DNA from: Onthophagus taurus | Taxonomy: Eukaryota > Arthropoda > Insecta > Coleoptera > Scarabaeidae | NCBI RefSeq assembly: GCF_036711975.1 | Contig: NC_091966.1 | Location: 32,805,501 to 32,869,500 of the forward strand | Reading direction: 5' to 3' | Length of the DNA: 64,000 nt | Part shown: in pieces, positions 33,850 to 46,605 of the stretch | How the letters are laid out: every line of letters begins with the position of its first letter | How positions within the stretch are numbered: position 1 is the stretch's first letter | The notes under the pieces: model-generated | What the model was told of the DNA's origin: nothing | Databases searched by the model: none | Seen by the model: only the letters and a program-made list of their open reading frames with translations | Translations under genes and position numbers: made by a program

Positions 33850-35590
33850 TTTCTTGCTTTTATTTTTGTTCCTACGTAACTTTAAATTGAATGTTAATAA
33901 TATTCAAGGTCAAAAAGGCACTGTAACTTAAATGGACGGAATTTCTTTAAAGAAATAATAAAAAACGAGTTTAAAAATAATCTTTTAGTTTATTTTTGGT
34001 AAAAAGTAAGAAATTTTAATTGTAATCATAATTTTAGACTGGTTTCTATTTAAGCTCGTACTTTGTATAGTTTATATTGACAACACAAAATGTTACAAAA
34101 ATTACAAATCTAATTCGATATGAGAGTATATTATAACAGAGATATTATGAGAGCCAATTAGAAACGGTTCTAACAAAAAAATTGTAAACTTTGGGTTTAG
34201 CTTCCTCATCTTATGTGAAACCCTTGGGATCATTTAAAATGTTTTTGAAGAAAATTAATTACAATTGCATAGACTATGAATACACTTAAACTGGTCTATA
34301 AGTTATAACATTATTTATACCTGTGTAAAAGTTTCAAGAAATAATGTTTGATATCTTAACCTTTTACCATTTGACATTGCCTCTTATGATGGCCGAGTGC
34401 CGAAACTAGTTACACAAAAAAAAACTAAAGACATAATTAAAGCAATTTATCTGAGAGATACACGGAGTGTTAGAAATAAAGTTTCCTCTCCTTAGTTTTG
34501 AAAATCATGTGATGTTCATCCTTGTCCAGACCCTGCAGCTAGCAAAATTTGAACTTTGGAATAATACTTTGTAGCATTTCATGTGAAATACGGCGAATAT
34601 CAGTGCTGATTGATTCCGTTAGGCTTTGTTAAGTTATTAGGAAATTTATATATAAACCTCGGTTTTGAGGTAACCCAATTGAAAGAATCATGAAATATGT
34701 CCCTGCAGTGTTGTGTGTCCCTCGTCGCTCCATCCTGTTCAAATTAGACATTTTCCAAATGAAATTCTTCAAAGGTTGGAGCAAAAACATCAATGACCAA
34801 TGATACTTCTTGAGTTATTTTCACTTCAATAGCGCAAATTGTGCTTGTTAACACAGCCATAAAGATTGAAACATGCTTCATTACTGAGAATTCTGATTAA
34901 TTCAGATTCTAACTTATCTCTCAATTTATGAACAAAAACCATCTTACACAAAGAAAAGAAGATTTTGATGAAGAATTTGTCGACAACTGCGACCAGAGTC
35001 AACTGAGCGCTTGACTACATCAATGTTACGTGATGATCGAGTAGGTAATGTTGAGGTTGTCCAACGTTCCTAAGTTAAATTTCAATCATTCCCGGACATT
35101 GCTAGGATTGGCATCCTATTACTGTTGATATACTAATGATTCTGTGATTTAGCTCAGCCTCTATATAAATTACTCAAGAAAAATCTCAGCTTTGATTTTT
35201 GATCTGCTTCAAAATTAATACATGGTTGTATTAATTTATTACAATACTCTGATTTCTGTCGTGATGTGATTGTATGATTGAACACAAAACTGTGTTGTTT
35301 TGACTAACGATGTCACTCAGCATATCATTGCAATTATTCAACAATAAATTGCGAATTCCTTAGTATTGTTTAGCCAGTGCAACACTTTAGACTCTATTTA
35401 TATGATTGTAAATTCAAAATCATAATCAACCAAACCAAGTTATTGGCGGTGCAAAATCTTTCAGCTCGTCTCAAACATATTAGATGAGTATTTATTATCT
35501 AGTACAAACGACAAAACCATTATCTATAAATGTCTTAAGCTAGACGTCATTATATTTTATATTTTTAAACAGATCATATAACTTTAGAAA
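33850..35590. other. AT-rich intergenic stretch
   Basis: Apart from the hammerhead-like motif near 34383-34411, no gene or repeat could be supported. Confidence 0.4.
34383..34411 (+). ncRNA. Hammerhead-like core motif (copy e, decayed)
   Basis: CTTATGA (one change from CTGANGA), one T, a GGC/GCC hairpin with loop CGAGT, then GAAACTAGTT. Same spacing, same extra base and same minimal AC-TA-GT helix III as the copy at 3177-3215. An A-run follows within 5 bp. Confidence 0.35.
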
Positions 35591-35601
35591 ATTTCTATTA
35601 T

Positions 35602-36030
35602 ATGTTTATGTTACAACGATCCAAATTGACAGCTGATGAAGCCACAAACACGGAAGAAGCTAGGAAATCCAAGGAGACACCGTTTGCTTCAAAAACTAGG
35701 GATTTTGTTTACGAAAATGAAAAAGTTACCACGGATGAATTAATTAATAATGACGAACAGTCAGAGATTGAAGGATTTGAAAAAAGAACAAATTCAAGCA
35801 TTGGCGACACATGAGCAATCTGCAACAACTTAGAACAAAATTATAAGCTGATTAGGTTGGAAGATTCGGTTATGTTAACAACATATTTGGAGCGATGGCC
35901 AAAATACAGATAAAGTGAAAGTCTTTGCTATACTGTCGAAGGAAATCTTTGGGAAGAATACTGTGACCTTGATGATTTCTATAAGGAAGCGAGAATCTTT
36001 ATCATGTTCTATAACAGATTGACGGTAGGC
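35602..36030 (+). pseudogene. Acidic open frame, possible transposon-derived fragment
   Basis: A 70-codon acidic frame (35602-35814) is followed in other frames by TTYLERWPKYR. This resembles a W-P motif found in some insect transposon proteins, but I could not assign it. No signal or splice evidence. Confidence 0.2.
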
Positions 36031-36089
36031 TTTCACGATCGGCGTTGTTAGAAATAACTACATTATGTATTATGTATTACGTACTATGT

Positions 36090-36640
36090 TGAGCAACTAT
36101 TAAAACACTGTTTTTTTCTTCGTTCGACTAGGGGTAGCTCCTGTTTGTGTTGGATGTTTCATTATGTACACGAGGTTAACCAATTCTAGGCTCATCCCTT
36201 GGTTGATCGTCCTGGTGGTACTCTTCCTATTGGTTTCTTCGTTATGCATATACGAGCCAACCGATCCTCGTCCATTCTCTCCACATTCCCCTTCCATTTC
36301 TTTTTCGTCGTCTTGGACCACATGGCGAATGATTTTCCACATCTGAATGATTTGCTGGTCTGTCTATCTCTCAGTATCACGCCCAATATGATTCTGAGCA
36401 CCTTTATTTCAGTTGTCCTTATTTTCTTTATTCTAATAATGCTGGTTTTATCATAGCTTTATATATTTTCAACTTGGCTTGTATTCTCGTATACTTATTT
36501 CTCGGGACCCTACCATTTATCTTGCTCTCACAGTTGGGCTTCATGTTGCTGCGATGATATTTTGGTTACTCGTTTTCTCAACCCTCAAGTATTTGAAGCA
36601 GATCACCTGTTCTATTATTACATCGTCTATTTGTATCTTA
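36090..36640 (-). pseudogene. LINE 3'-end remnant
   Basis: The minus strand from about 36520 reads IRTTEIKVLRIILGVILRDRQ, then KWKGNVERMDEDRLARICI and KKPIGRVPPGRSTKGW. The pattern TxExxxLRxIxGxxxRD...GHVxRMxxxRLxK...GRxPPGRPxKxW is typical of the very C-terminus of insect LINE reverse transcriptases. It is frame-broken and 5' truncated. Confidence 0.82.
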
Positions 36641-37150
36641 CATCGAATTGCTTCTTGACTTATCACCATACATTAAGTTTTCAGTTTTGATATCTGCATA
36701 TTATATCGTTTGGCAGGATGGACTAATCGTTGGAAATCATCCTCTTGTTCGCGCTATCGCTTACGTCGCCCGCGTAATATATAATGTTAATGTTAAGTCT
36801 GATCATTCGGTATGCTGCTTTTGGTCTCTTTCATAATTCGATCCATTATCAAAAGAATTGATGAAATCTCCTTGTCCTATTCCTTCGTTAATTATTATGT
36901 ATAGAAAAGTATTTGTGAACTTGTTTGCTTAAGAAGGTTACAAGATAGTATCCGAAACGTCTAACAGTATTTTAATAAAAGTGTGGTGTAACCCTAAAGA
37001 TTCTAGTTTTAGATTTTTACTGCTCATTAAAAATTAATAATCTTATCAGTAATTTTGGTTGCGATGTCATATCTGAAGAAACCAAAGTAAATATGTTAGT
37101 ATGTTAGTAATGATGTCATCTTCACAGAGCAATTGTTGCTTGTTCCGATA
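36641..37150. other. Intergenic stretch
   Basis: Nothing supported. Confidence 0.35.
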
Positions 37151-37251
37151 AATAAAATAAGTTTTATTTCGTGGTGATTTTCTTTCCATTTTATGTGTAT
37201 AAATTAAACTTCGTTTTTTGCACTTTAATGGATTTTTATTTTTAATTTTTA

Positions 37252-37291
37252 CTCAACCGGTTTCACTGTGTTTACACAGCATCTTCAGGAG
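37252..37291 (-). ncRNA. Hammerhead-like core motif (copy b, left arm)
   Basis: Minus-strand twin of the motif at 37576-37615, within the inverted left arm of the palindrome. Confidence 0.4.
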
Positions 37292-37387
37292 ATATCCTAC
37301 ATAAATACAAATTTTCTTAAATAAATCTCGGATTAACGTGCTAAATTAAGTGAATTCTTAAATTAATACAATAATAAAACTTACGTC

Positions 37388-37497
37388 AATTCCTTACAAA
37401 ATATACATTAGATTCATTCATTTGGCAATTCCTCACTGAATGAATTCCTTACAAAATATACATTAGATTCATTCATTTGGCAATTCCTCACTGAATG
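37388..37497. repeat. Tandem duplication of a 55-bp unit inside the palindrome
   Basis: The unit starting AATTCCTTACAAAATATAC is present at 37388-37442 and exactly again at 37443-37497. Its first half occurs a third time, inverted, at 37498-37534. Confidence 0.92.
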
Positions 37498-37575
37498 AAT
37501 GAATCTAATGTATATTTTGTAAGGAATTGACGTAAGTTTTATTTATTTAAGAAAATTTGTATTTATGTAGGATAT

Positions 37576-37615
37576 CTCCTGAAGATGCTGTGTAAACACA
37601 GTGAAACCGGTTGAG
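37576..37615 (+). ncRNA. Hammerhead-like core motif (copy b, right arm)
   Basis: CTC (37576-37578) can pair with GAG (37613-37615) as a short helix I. CTGAAGA (37579-37585) is followed by one T, a good helix II (GCTGTG-TAAA-CACAGT, with a terminal G-T pair), GAAA, then AC-CG-GT as minimal helix III and GTT at the cleavage position. Confidence 0.45.
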
Positions 37616-37679
37616 TAAAAATTAAAAATCCATTAAAGTGCAAAAAACGAAGTTTAATTTAAAATAAGTTTTATTGAAA

Positions 37680-40600
37680 AGTGGTTGAAGCAAATACAGA
37701 ACTCTTTCAAAACTATCATAAATATGAGAACTCCTATTAAATTGGTAAGTATGTTTATATGATTACAGTAATAAAATACTTAATAAATAATAAAGTACTT
37801 CAAGAAGGAAACAATCAATAAGAAATAAAAATACGTTTTTAGTCATAGAGATAGAATTTATTGCGTTGAGGAAACTTTACATGTTTCGTAATTTCCATAA
37901 TTTTTATAACATAAGTCTAAAACTAGCATCTGACTCCATTCGATCTTCAATCATCCTTTCTTCACCTAAAAAGTACGTACTCAAAGTACCTTTTTAAATG
38001 TTTTTTTTTTTATTTTTTTCTTTCCTTTCATCTCGATTCATTTACATTTTTTTTTTTCAATGATAATAATTCTTTTTAATAATAATTACAAATCTTTTAA
38101 AACGTTTCCAAATCCATAAAGAAAATGTTCGTTCACATAATTTTTCTTATCATTTTTTTAAATTTAATCTGTTGCGCATTAAGTATAAAAAACTATAAAT
38201 ACGTATAATTTTACTTGTTCAAGAGGAACATAATCCGTACTCACGGTGGTTAAAATTTTGATATCCCCTATCAAAAATTCAATAATTAATAAATTATTAA
38301 TTTTTTCTTTTTAAACGTGGTCGTCAAAATAACACTTTTTTTCGTTTAAATTTTTAACGTATTTTTTTCATTCGCTCGTTAACATTCATTCTTGTTTTAT
38401 TTCAAATGTACTGTTGTTTTCGTTTCTATATTTTAGAATCAAATACAAAAACTATAATCAAAAAATTTAAAATAAAGTTTAGAAAAGGTGTTGAAAAACA
38501 AATAGTACATTTGAGATTACATTTTTTATTTTTTAAATATATGATTATTTTTATTTATATGTAACAATATATACATTTAGAATAATCGTCTTGCTCCTTA
38601 GTTCCCCTTTATAAGTGTTCCTTTTTTCTTTCCATAATTATCTTACTAATTCTTTTTTAAATTTTGATAAAATTACATCGAAATAAATTCTAATTTTTCT
38701 AATAGAGAAGGTTTTTAGGCCCTTATGCGTTTACGTCCGTCCAAATTTTCGAAAAATTTAATTGACTAAAATATTCAGACGACGGTTGATGCATTGTTGA
38801 GATAAAAAATAATTTTAAATTAAATAAATTTTAAAAAATAATTTGATGTAATATTATCAAAAAATAAAGAAACAATTTTTATTATGTAAGATCTTTAATA
38901 TTTTTTTTTTATTTTTTCTTGTTGTAATAAATATCCTCGTATAATTCAACTTATTCAATATTTTTTTTGTTCCTAACTACGCACTTTTTCATTATCTATT
39001 GAGTTTTTCGCCTAATCACTATGGTACGGGTTATATATCGCTGACAAAGCATTGCGTTTTTTAATTAAAAATTAAAGAAAATGTTAAATTAATGTTTTGA
39101 AACTTTAAAAATTTTTATTGAAATGGCTTCATTTAAGTTAATTGATCGTTAATGTACGTTAATAAACTTTAATGATCCAATATCCAATATCCAAAAATTA
39201 TAATCTTTTAAAAATTTCGTTTGGTTTGTGGTTTTTATGTTGTTTTCAGAAATTGTTGTAATCGCTACCGAGTAATTAGTTTTTTCCTGTAACGGAAACT
39301 CCACTTTTATTATTTTTACTCTGTTTTTTTTGTTGTCGTCACTGGGTTTTCGTTATTTGCAGATTACAGAATGACACACTCGTAATGTTTATTCACAAGT
39401 TTAAGTTAATACGTCGATTAAAAACGTATTGCCTGATTGATAACGTAAATTCAAATTTTATTCAAACTTATTTAAGTTATGCTAACTGCTCATGATGTAT
39501 AAATTTATATGATAATTAACGATTTTTTTTTATATATTGAAGAGGTTTAAATAAAAAATTTTAAAGTTTCATTCCGATAAATAATTAAAAAAATAATGTT
39601 ATCTTTAATACAGAAACTTAATCGATATAAGAATTATTTTATTTTGTTAGAATTAAATTTTGTAAAATGTTTCAGTTAAAACTATAATGATGTGATTTCA
39701 AGATGTTTTATTTATGATTAACTGTTAAATAAATAATTCTTTATTTGAAGATTAATTTAGAGATTTTTGTAAAAGTGGAAAGATAAAAAATCGTTTCAAA
39801 TTTAAAATATTCTTCATTTAAATTAAAATTAACTCATTTAAGACTGCACTATTTAAATTTCTTGTATAGTGCATTCCATATCGAGGTGTAATAGTAAATT
39901 ACCTTAACAACATTCCATGTCGTTAAATTTATACATACGATTGGCGTAAATTATTACACATGCTTCAAAAAAGTTTTTTTTTAATAAATACCCAAATAAA
40001 TATACATGTTAAGGGGTCGAAAACCTCATAAATCTCTTATGGCACCATTTAGCCAAAATGTCGGTTGGTATACTCGTAATTTTAATATTAGGGGCATAGT
40101 TTGAGTAGCAATTCGATTTAAATCAAGATTATCAATCGTTTTATCAATTTGAAGTGAGACAATAGAAAACACCAACAACGATCTTGGACGTCATCACAAG
40201 CAAATGTAATAACACCATCTGCACCGTGATAAAAAGCATAACAAATTTTGCCATGAATGATTCATCAAGTTAATGTAAAACGAACCCTGCTCAAAAGTAT
40301 CCAGATAATTATAATAAGATGATGTGATACATTATGAACATCATCATTTACATATTTTGAATTCCACACGCATGCAGAATTAGAATTCCAGAAGAGACCA
40401 GAAACCAGTAACGATAAAGGATTAAACTTCATAGTTGCTCAAACGCCAAAAGAAAAATGAAGGTGTCAAAACAAGAAATTAAGTGTGAAGTTCAAAAGAT
40501 GCCAGTAGCAAAAGGTCAAGACATCTGTAGGGACGTCGCAAAAATATTGAAAACAATTTAGTCACTGAGAATAAATGCGCTTGGTATATTTTATTGGAAC

Positions 40601-42480
40601 GTAACACAATTATCTACGTCCAGTTGTCAGTAGATAGCATCTGTATCACATTTTGTTTTGATCTTGTTGCAGTGGCAAACTTCAGAACGACAATTTTTGC
40701 GCTCCCAGCATTCAATTTAAGCTTTATTAAACATATACAGAACTCGGAAAAATTATGGAATATGTTCAAAAAAAAGTGACAACAAAGGGTATAGTTAAAA
40801 AAGCCATGACCTGTTAATTTTGATTAATCATAACTCACATTATGCCATTTTCTCTATGTTATATCTCTATGAGTTGACGCCATCAATATCTTTATATGGT
40901 ATCATTGAATTTGTTCGCTGAATCAGAAAGAGTATTTTTTTTACGTATAATTCGAGAAAAACGTATTTAAAGGTTTAGATTTAAATTTTTTGCAACCAAA
41001 GATAAATGCATTGTTTAATTGTTTTAATCTTTGTCCAAAAAGTCAAAAATACTTAATGCGTTTTTACAAAACGTATTAAAACCGAAATAATTTTATGTCT
41101 AATTTCATCTTTAGCAACAAAAAAATTAAAAGTTGTACATTCAAAAACTTTTTCTCCAAAATAATGTTTATATTGTTATTCGTACAATATCGTCGTGCCT
41201 ATTTTGCAAAATAGTTTTTGTTAACGTCTGTTTCATAATATTGCTGCGCACTGTATATTTGAGGTTCTACCATTTTAGTAAGATAGCCATTTCTTCAAAT
41301 TCATGCTAAATTGAGTAACTGATTTGAGCAAAACAATGTAATGTTATTAGAAACCTTTTATTTGTGGCTAGCAATTTGGAAGATTTGTGAGTTTCGGAGA
41401 ATGGCGTAGTATAATTTAGACTGATGTTGAATAAAAACCGATTTAAATTGACTCTGAATTGCTTACAAGGATTATATGAAGTATGAGAAAACGTAATTGA
41501 TGAGAAGTTAGATATGTATCGTATGAAGTAAGACATAAATGCATTGGTAATATTTTGGTAATAATAAAAATTCTATTTCCTGTAAGTTATACTTTCAAAA
41601 ATTCGTTTATGATGAGGTTCAATCTAGGAACGACGAATTTCCTACAACTTAGTTCTTCTTTTTCAATGTTGACAAATACTTTAAACTGTGCTAATTAAGT
41701 TAAATCTAAACTAATTTCGGTTCTGTTCTGTTCAGTTTCAAATTCTGGTGATTCATTGTAAAAATGCTGCAACAAAAGTAGATTAAGTTAAAGACGCTTT
41801 TAATATTTTCAATTAATTTCAGCCCCACTCTACACCCATTTGTTGAGGTAGGAATTCAAAATTAGCATATCATGAATGGTTATCGTTAAATAATACTAGA
41901 AGAGCTACATTAAAAAATAACTCTTCTTAACAATTACTGAATTCGTTTAAGTATGCCTTTTATTTATATATTTTACTCTTTGATTTGTTTGTCATCCCAC
42001 GTGAACAAATATCTAAAACGCATGTAATTGACTTAAAACTCAATGTTTTTGAATGAAATAACATAGTATCTATAAGATACCACCAAGAAATGACTTTGAA
42101 ATAAGACTATATAGCAATAAAATTACTTTAATGCATTTAAATGGAAATAACTCAAGAAGCGATCGACTTAGACGAATTAAATTAAATTCTCCTTCAGATT
42201 TGTGACTTTTATTGACGACAATTTTATTTGATAAATTTGATATTATTGATAAAATAATAATGTCCAACTAATGCTCTCTGTCTAATCAAAAAAAAGTATT
42301 AATTTTTCCATAGAAGTGTGGAATTCTATAAAGATATTAAAATTTTAAAAGAAATGAAAGATAAAATAAAATTTAAATCATCGTGTAATTCAGCGAGATT
42401 GCTCTCAGATACCTGGTATTCCTATTCATCCTCACAACTTTTTTGTTATTAGAGGAATAACAAAATAATTTGGTAATTAT
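37680..42480. other. AT-rich gene-poor stretch
   Basis: About 4.8 kb with very long T-runs on the plus strand (37.9-39.4 kb), which could be A-rich 3'UTR of a minus-strand transcript or simple intergenic DNA. No coding exon could be supported. Confidence 0.35.
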
Positions 42481-42482
42481 AA

Positions 42483-43475
42483 TATAAAAAAATTAGAAAG
42501 GTATTTTCCGTCAACATTTCGCATCCTTTTGAGTTGTATAATGTTCCTAAAATCCAACTACTAAACAATATGATCAAGATTTTACATGGATACTTTCTTT
42601 TTGTTTGAAAAACATTTTGCGATAAAGTGTGCTGGAAGATATTGTTAATAATTGGTTAGAAAGTAAAGATGAAGTTGAGTCAAAAATCCTATTCAAAAAT
42701 GAGAAAGCACCAATCAAAAATTGGTGTTGAAGAGGATGATGCTGAGTGATTTTCAATTTCATAAATTGAGCATCTAATAAAGAACCATACTGAATGAAAT
42801 GATATTCAGCAATCAATACTCAATCTTCGTCCAAACACATGGCTTTACAAATACTGTATAGCTACACAACCTCTTACTGTATACTGGAGTTTTACATTTC
42901 AAGAACAATTCAAAATCAAAAATACATAGTTCCACATGAATATGACCCGTTAGTAAATGGACCAATATGTTTAACCAGATTAAGGCATAGCAGGGTTTGC
43001 TTACTCGTTTTGAAATTTATGCCTGACAAGCGGAGCAAGTTACTTGTGAAATCAAATTATACAATGAAGTTGATCTTGCAGCCTCAGCAAACATTGTAGT
43101 TCGCCTATATAGAGTAATTTCAGCAATGCAAAATTAACAACATACATCGATAACTATTACACAATCATTTAATGCTTCTAATAAAAGATACTACTATATA
43201 TTGTCTTGGTAACTTGCGACGAAACCGAATCTGTAAAATTCTTAAATTATAATCTGAAAACAGAAAAATATTTAAAGTAACCATATATACTTTTTTCTAC
43301 CTAAGCTGTAAATAATCGCAATTTCAAACATAAAACAATTAGATATTATGAACACAATGTATTTGCCTCATAGATGGTGTTGCCTTTTTAAATCTGAGCG
43401 GTAGAAAATTATATATTTTCGATGCAAGCGAGCTAACTGCTTTTGCATTCATATGAAGATCCAGCATGGAATGGA
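42483..43475 (+). repeat. Dispersed repeat, copy A (pairs with 45617-46605)
   Basis: About 1 kb is similar to 45617-46605 in the same orientation: both share TATTTTCCGTCAACATTTCG near the start, GAAGATATTGTTAATAATTGG, GAGCATCTAAT, GCAGCCTCAGCAAACATTGTA, and TTTTGCATTCAT near the end. Small indels separate the copies. Short readings (ENIVNNWLE-like) suggest a decayed transposon protein that I cannot assign. Confidence 0.85.
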
Positions 43476-45040
43476 ACAATATCTCTAAAACAATTTGCAC
43501 GAACTGCTAATAAAATTGCTGTTTTTATATTAACCTGATTGATACAATCTTTTGCAAAACACAAAAAATTTTAAGTTGGTATGTCATAAAAGCTGTTTTT
43601 CTGGGGAATATGTATCAATCGTTGCTGCTTTATACCACATACCAGTATCAACGATGCCAGTATTAATTCTCAAGATATTTAAGAACATATCTGCGAGATT
43701 GACAAAAATCGTTTCTATTGATAAAGCACCATCGATCAGTAGACTCTAATAAATAGCGTTTGGTGAATTTTGACATAATATTTTCGTCTTTATATACACA
43801 TCAAAGCAATACACTATTAATATCATAATTAACATCCCAGTTTCTCTTCAAGATGGCCAAAATAAATCATTAAATCTCGAAAAAAATATCATTTCACTTT
43901 AATTTTTAAGAATTCATCTACTTCATTTCACTCAATTCTAATTTTGACTGAAACAATTTATTAAAATTACTTCTAATCGTAATTAATTTTCTGTTTTAAC
44001 GATAACATTAACAACGAAAAAAAATATTTATGTATATCACAGAATAAATAAGATCGTGTTCGATATAACATTTTTTTAATATACTTTGGTGCTTGTTTGA
44101 GAAAAATGTTCCGCTAAAAGTACATCGTTATTATTTTTTAATGTTTAATATCTGTACAGTTAAGATAAAACAAAATTAAATTATTTTTAAATTCCAAATT
44201 AATTTAACAAAAAAGTTTTTTAACTAATAAATTCGCTTATCGTTTAAGCAATAATTTTTTTTCGTGTGGGGAACTATGTACAAAATAATCGTCATCGTTA
44301 TTGTTTGGTTTTTTTTTTCATTTAAATTTTACAAAATACGCGTGAGTAGATTCGTTTACATGCGCTGCGTTTAAGACTTCGACCTTAATTCTTTATTCTT
44401 TTTACGCCATTATAGTTAATTAGTTTTTAATTATACAATACGTACGATTTTTTTTAATTTTTCCTTACCATTTTTATTTTTTTTTGCTAATAAAAACTGA
44501 GCGGTTCTACTTAGATCACAAAATACGAACGAATCCTCATGTATTTATTTATTTTTTTTTGGTTTCATTAATTGTATATATAATATACTTATTTTTTGCT
44601 CTTTCGATACTATTATATTGTACCCACGTACTTTAGAATCATTTGGCTCAGAGAAATAGCAAAGTTATTGTTATTTTTTTATTCTTAGAAATGAAGGTTA
44701 AATTTAAAAAGGAATATTTGAATTTTTTACACTTTTGGCAGTGAATTTATTTAAATGGAATTTCATTAAAACGCTTTTGGATTATTTTTACTTTCAAGGA
44801 TTTAACAATAACTTTAATATTTCACTTCGTCTTCTCCTACCTATCTACAATATTATTTATTAATAATAAGAAAGTAACACTTTTCGTTATGCTTTAATTT
44901 TTTCTTTTTGTTAATAAAAAGTTTTTTTTCTTTGTGTGTATTATGTATTTTGTGTAATTCTTTCGTTCTTATAATAATAATAATAAAAACGTTAGTAACA
45001 AGGATTCGACGCCTTTAATTGTAGCGATAATTTTCTTCTT
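43476..45040. other. AT-rich stretch between the two repeat copies
   Basis: T-rich on the plus strand. If the exon at 45047-45137 is real, much of this would be its 3'UTR. No other gene seen. Confidence 0.3.
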
Positions 45041-45046
45041 CAGCCG

Positions 45047-45137
45047 TCATACGGCTGGATTCCGTCTAAAAACGGGACTGTCACGTGCAAAACGCCAAGT
45101 TCCTCTCACATCTGTCCCATTCGGACTTGACTTGTTG
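45047..45137 (-). CDS. Candidate terminal coding exon, unknown protein (partial)
   Basis: An acceptor-like GAAATTTTTTGTAG ends at 45138 on the minus strand. It is followed by one base completing a codon and a 29-residue reading (SSPNGTDVRGTWRFA, ...DSPVFRRNPAV) to a stop at 45047. The segment is much richer in G+C than its flanks, and downstream minus-strand DNA is A-rich like a 3'UTR. I do not recognise the protein. Evidence is splice-site, composition and position only. Confidence 0.33.
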
Positions 45138-45616
45138 CTACAAAAAATTTCATTTAATTATCCACAGCAATCATTTTCTGTTCCCCTTTTATTCAGTTTT
45201 ACAAAAAAAGTTTACGCGAGAGTATTTCATAAAGATTTTTTTTTCAATTTTAAAGTAAAATTAAAAATTGCTCATATTATTTTTTGATAATTATTGTCGA
45301 ATATTATAAACGCTGTTCTTAAATTACTTTTTCAATTCCATCGTGTGTTGATATATTCAGATTAATTCATAAAAGTAAGTCATTGAATTTTTGTGAGATT
45401 CGCGTAAAGTTTCTTTTTAAGTTTTAAAAGGGGATTTCGTTTTTCTTATATGGAATGTTTATTAGAAAATTGAGCATCTAATGGCGCTAATATATAAAAA
45501 AGATGTTTATCAGCGTCCCATCAACAAGAATCATTTTATTTTAACCCGTGTGATAACAAACCAACCCCAACAAATTTTATTTACATATTTTACTCACCAA
45601 TATTATGACAATAATA

Positions 45617-46605
45617 TTAAAAAAATTAGAAAAAGTATTTTCCGTCAACATTTCGCACCCTTTTCAGGTGTACACTATTCCTAAAATCTTACTACTAAAC
45701 AATATGCGCAAAATTTTGCATTGAGACCTTCTTTTTGTTTGAAAAACACTTAATGATAAAGTGAACTGGAAGATATTGTTAATAATTGGTTAGAATGTGA
45801 AGATGAAATTGAAGCATCAGTTGATGCAAGTAAAAGCAGTTGAAGAAATTGAGCATCTAATAGAGAACCAAAAAAAAATACTGAGTGAAATGATATTACT
45901 GAATCTTTTTCCAAATTCATGGCTTTACAAATGCTGTATAGCACAACACACAACCTCTTACGGTATACTGGAGTTTTGCATTTCAAAGGATCATCAAACC
46001 ATGGCCGATTATATAAAGTGCGACACTTGATTGATTCAGCAACGGAATACAGAGTTTTCTAGTATTTGACATAAAGATGTCAGTAAATGGATAAATTTGT
46101 TAAACAAATTAAGGCATAGCAGGTATCCCAGGTTTTGCTTACTAGTTTTGAAATTGATTCCTAACAAACTGAGCAAGTAGCTAGCGAAACTAAATTATAC
46201 AATGAACCTGGTCTTGCAGCCTCAGCAAACATTGTATTTCTGCAATGCAAAATTAACAACATACATCGATAACTACTGCACAATCATTTAATGCTTCTAA
46301 AAAAGGGGATATATGTCTTGGTAACGTGCGATGAAACCGAATCTTTTAAATTCTTAAATTATAATCTGAGAACAGAAAAAAGATTTAAAGTAAAGTGTGG
46401 AATATGTGTTACCGTATATGTATATTATATATATTATATGTACACAATTTGTTGCATAGGTGAGGTTGCCTTAACAAATCTGAGGAGCAGAAAATGATAT
46501 ATACGAAATTGTCGATGCAAGCGAAATAAGGCAATAGTCAAAATTTAAAAGTAAGGTAACTAATTGCTTTTGCATTCATGTGCAGATTGGGCATGGAACT
46601 AATGA
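45617..46605 (+). repeat. Dispersed repeat, copy B (pairs with 42483-43475)
   Basis: See the matching copy. This one preserves longer readings, for example VNNWLECEDEIEASVDA and, in another frame, VEEIEHLIENQKKILSEMI. This looks like an N-terminal region of a transposon or repeat-encoded protein, but the family is not identified. Confidence 0.85.

Larger units (their letters stand above)
37154..37675. mobile_element. TSD-flanked giant palindromic element
   Basis: AAAATAAGTTTTATT is present at 37154-37168 and 37661-37675. Between them, an arm from 37201 to about 37326 is matched by an inverted arm from about 37541 to 37660, essentially identical by eye. The inner part (37377-37428) is also inverted at 37493-37544, so nearly the whole insert folds back; the left arm has about 49 extra bases (37327-37376). 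Each outer arm carries the hammerhead-like motif. Inverted duplication with a left extension and TSD is a known layout of Penelope-like element insertions. Confidence 0.8.
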
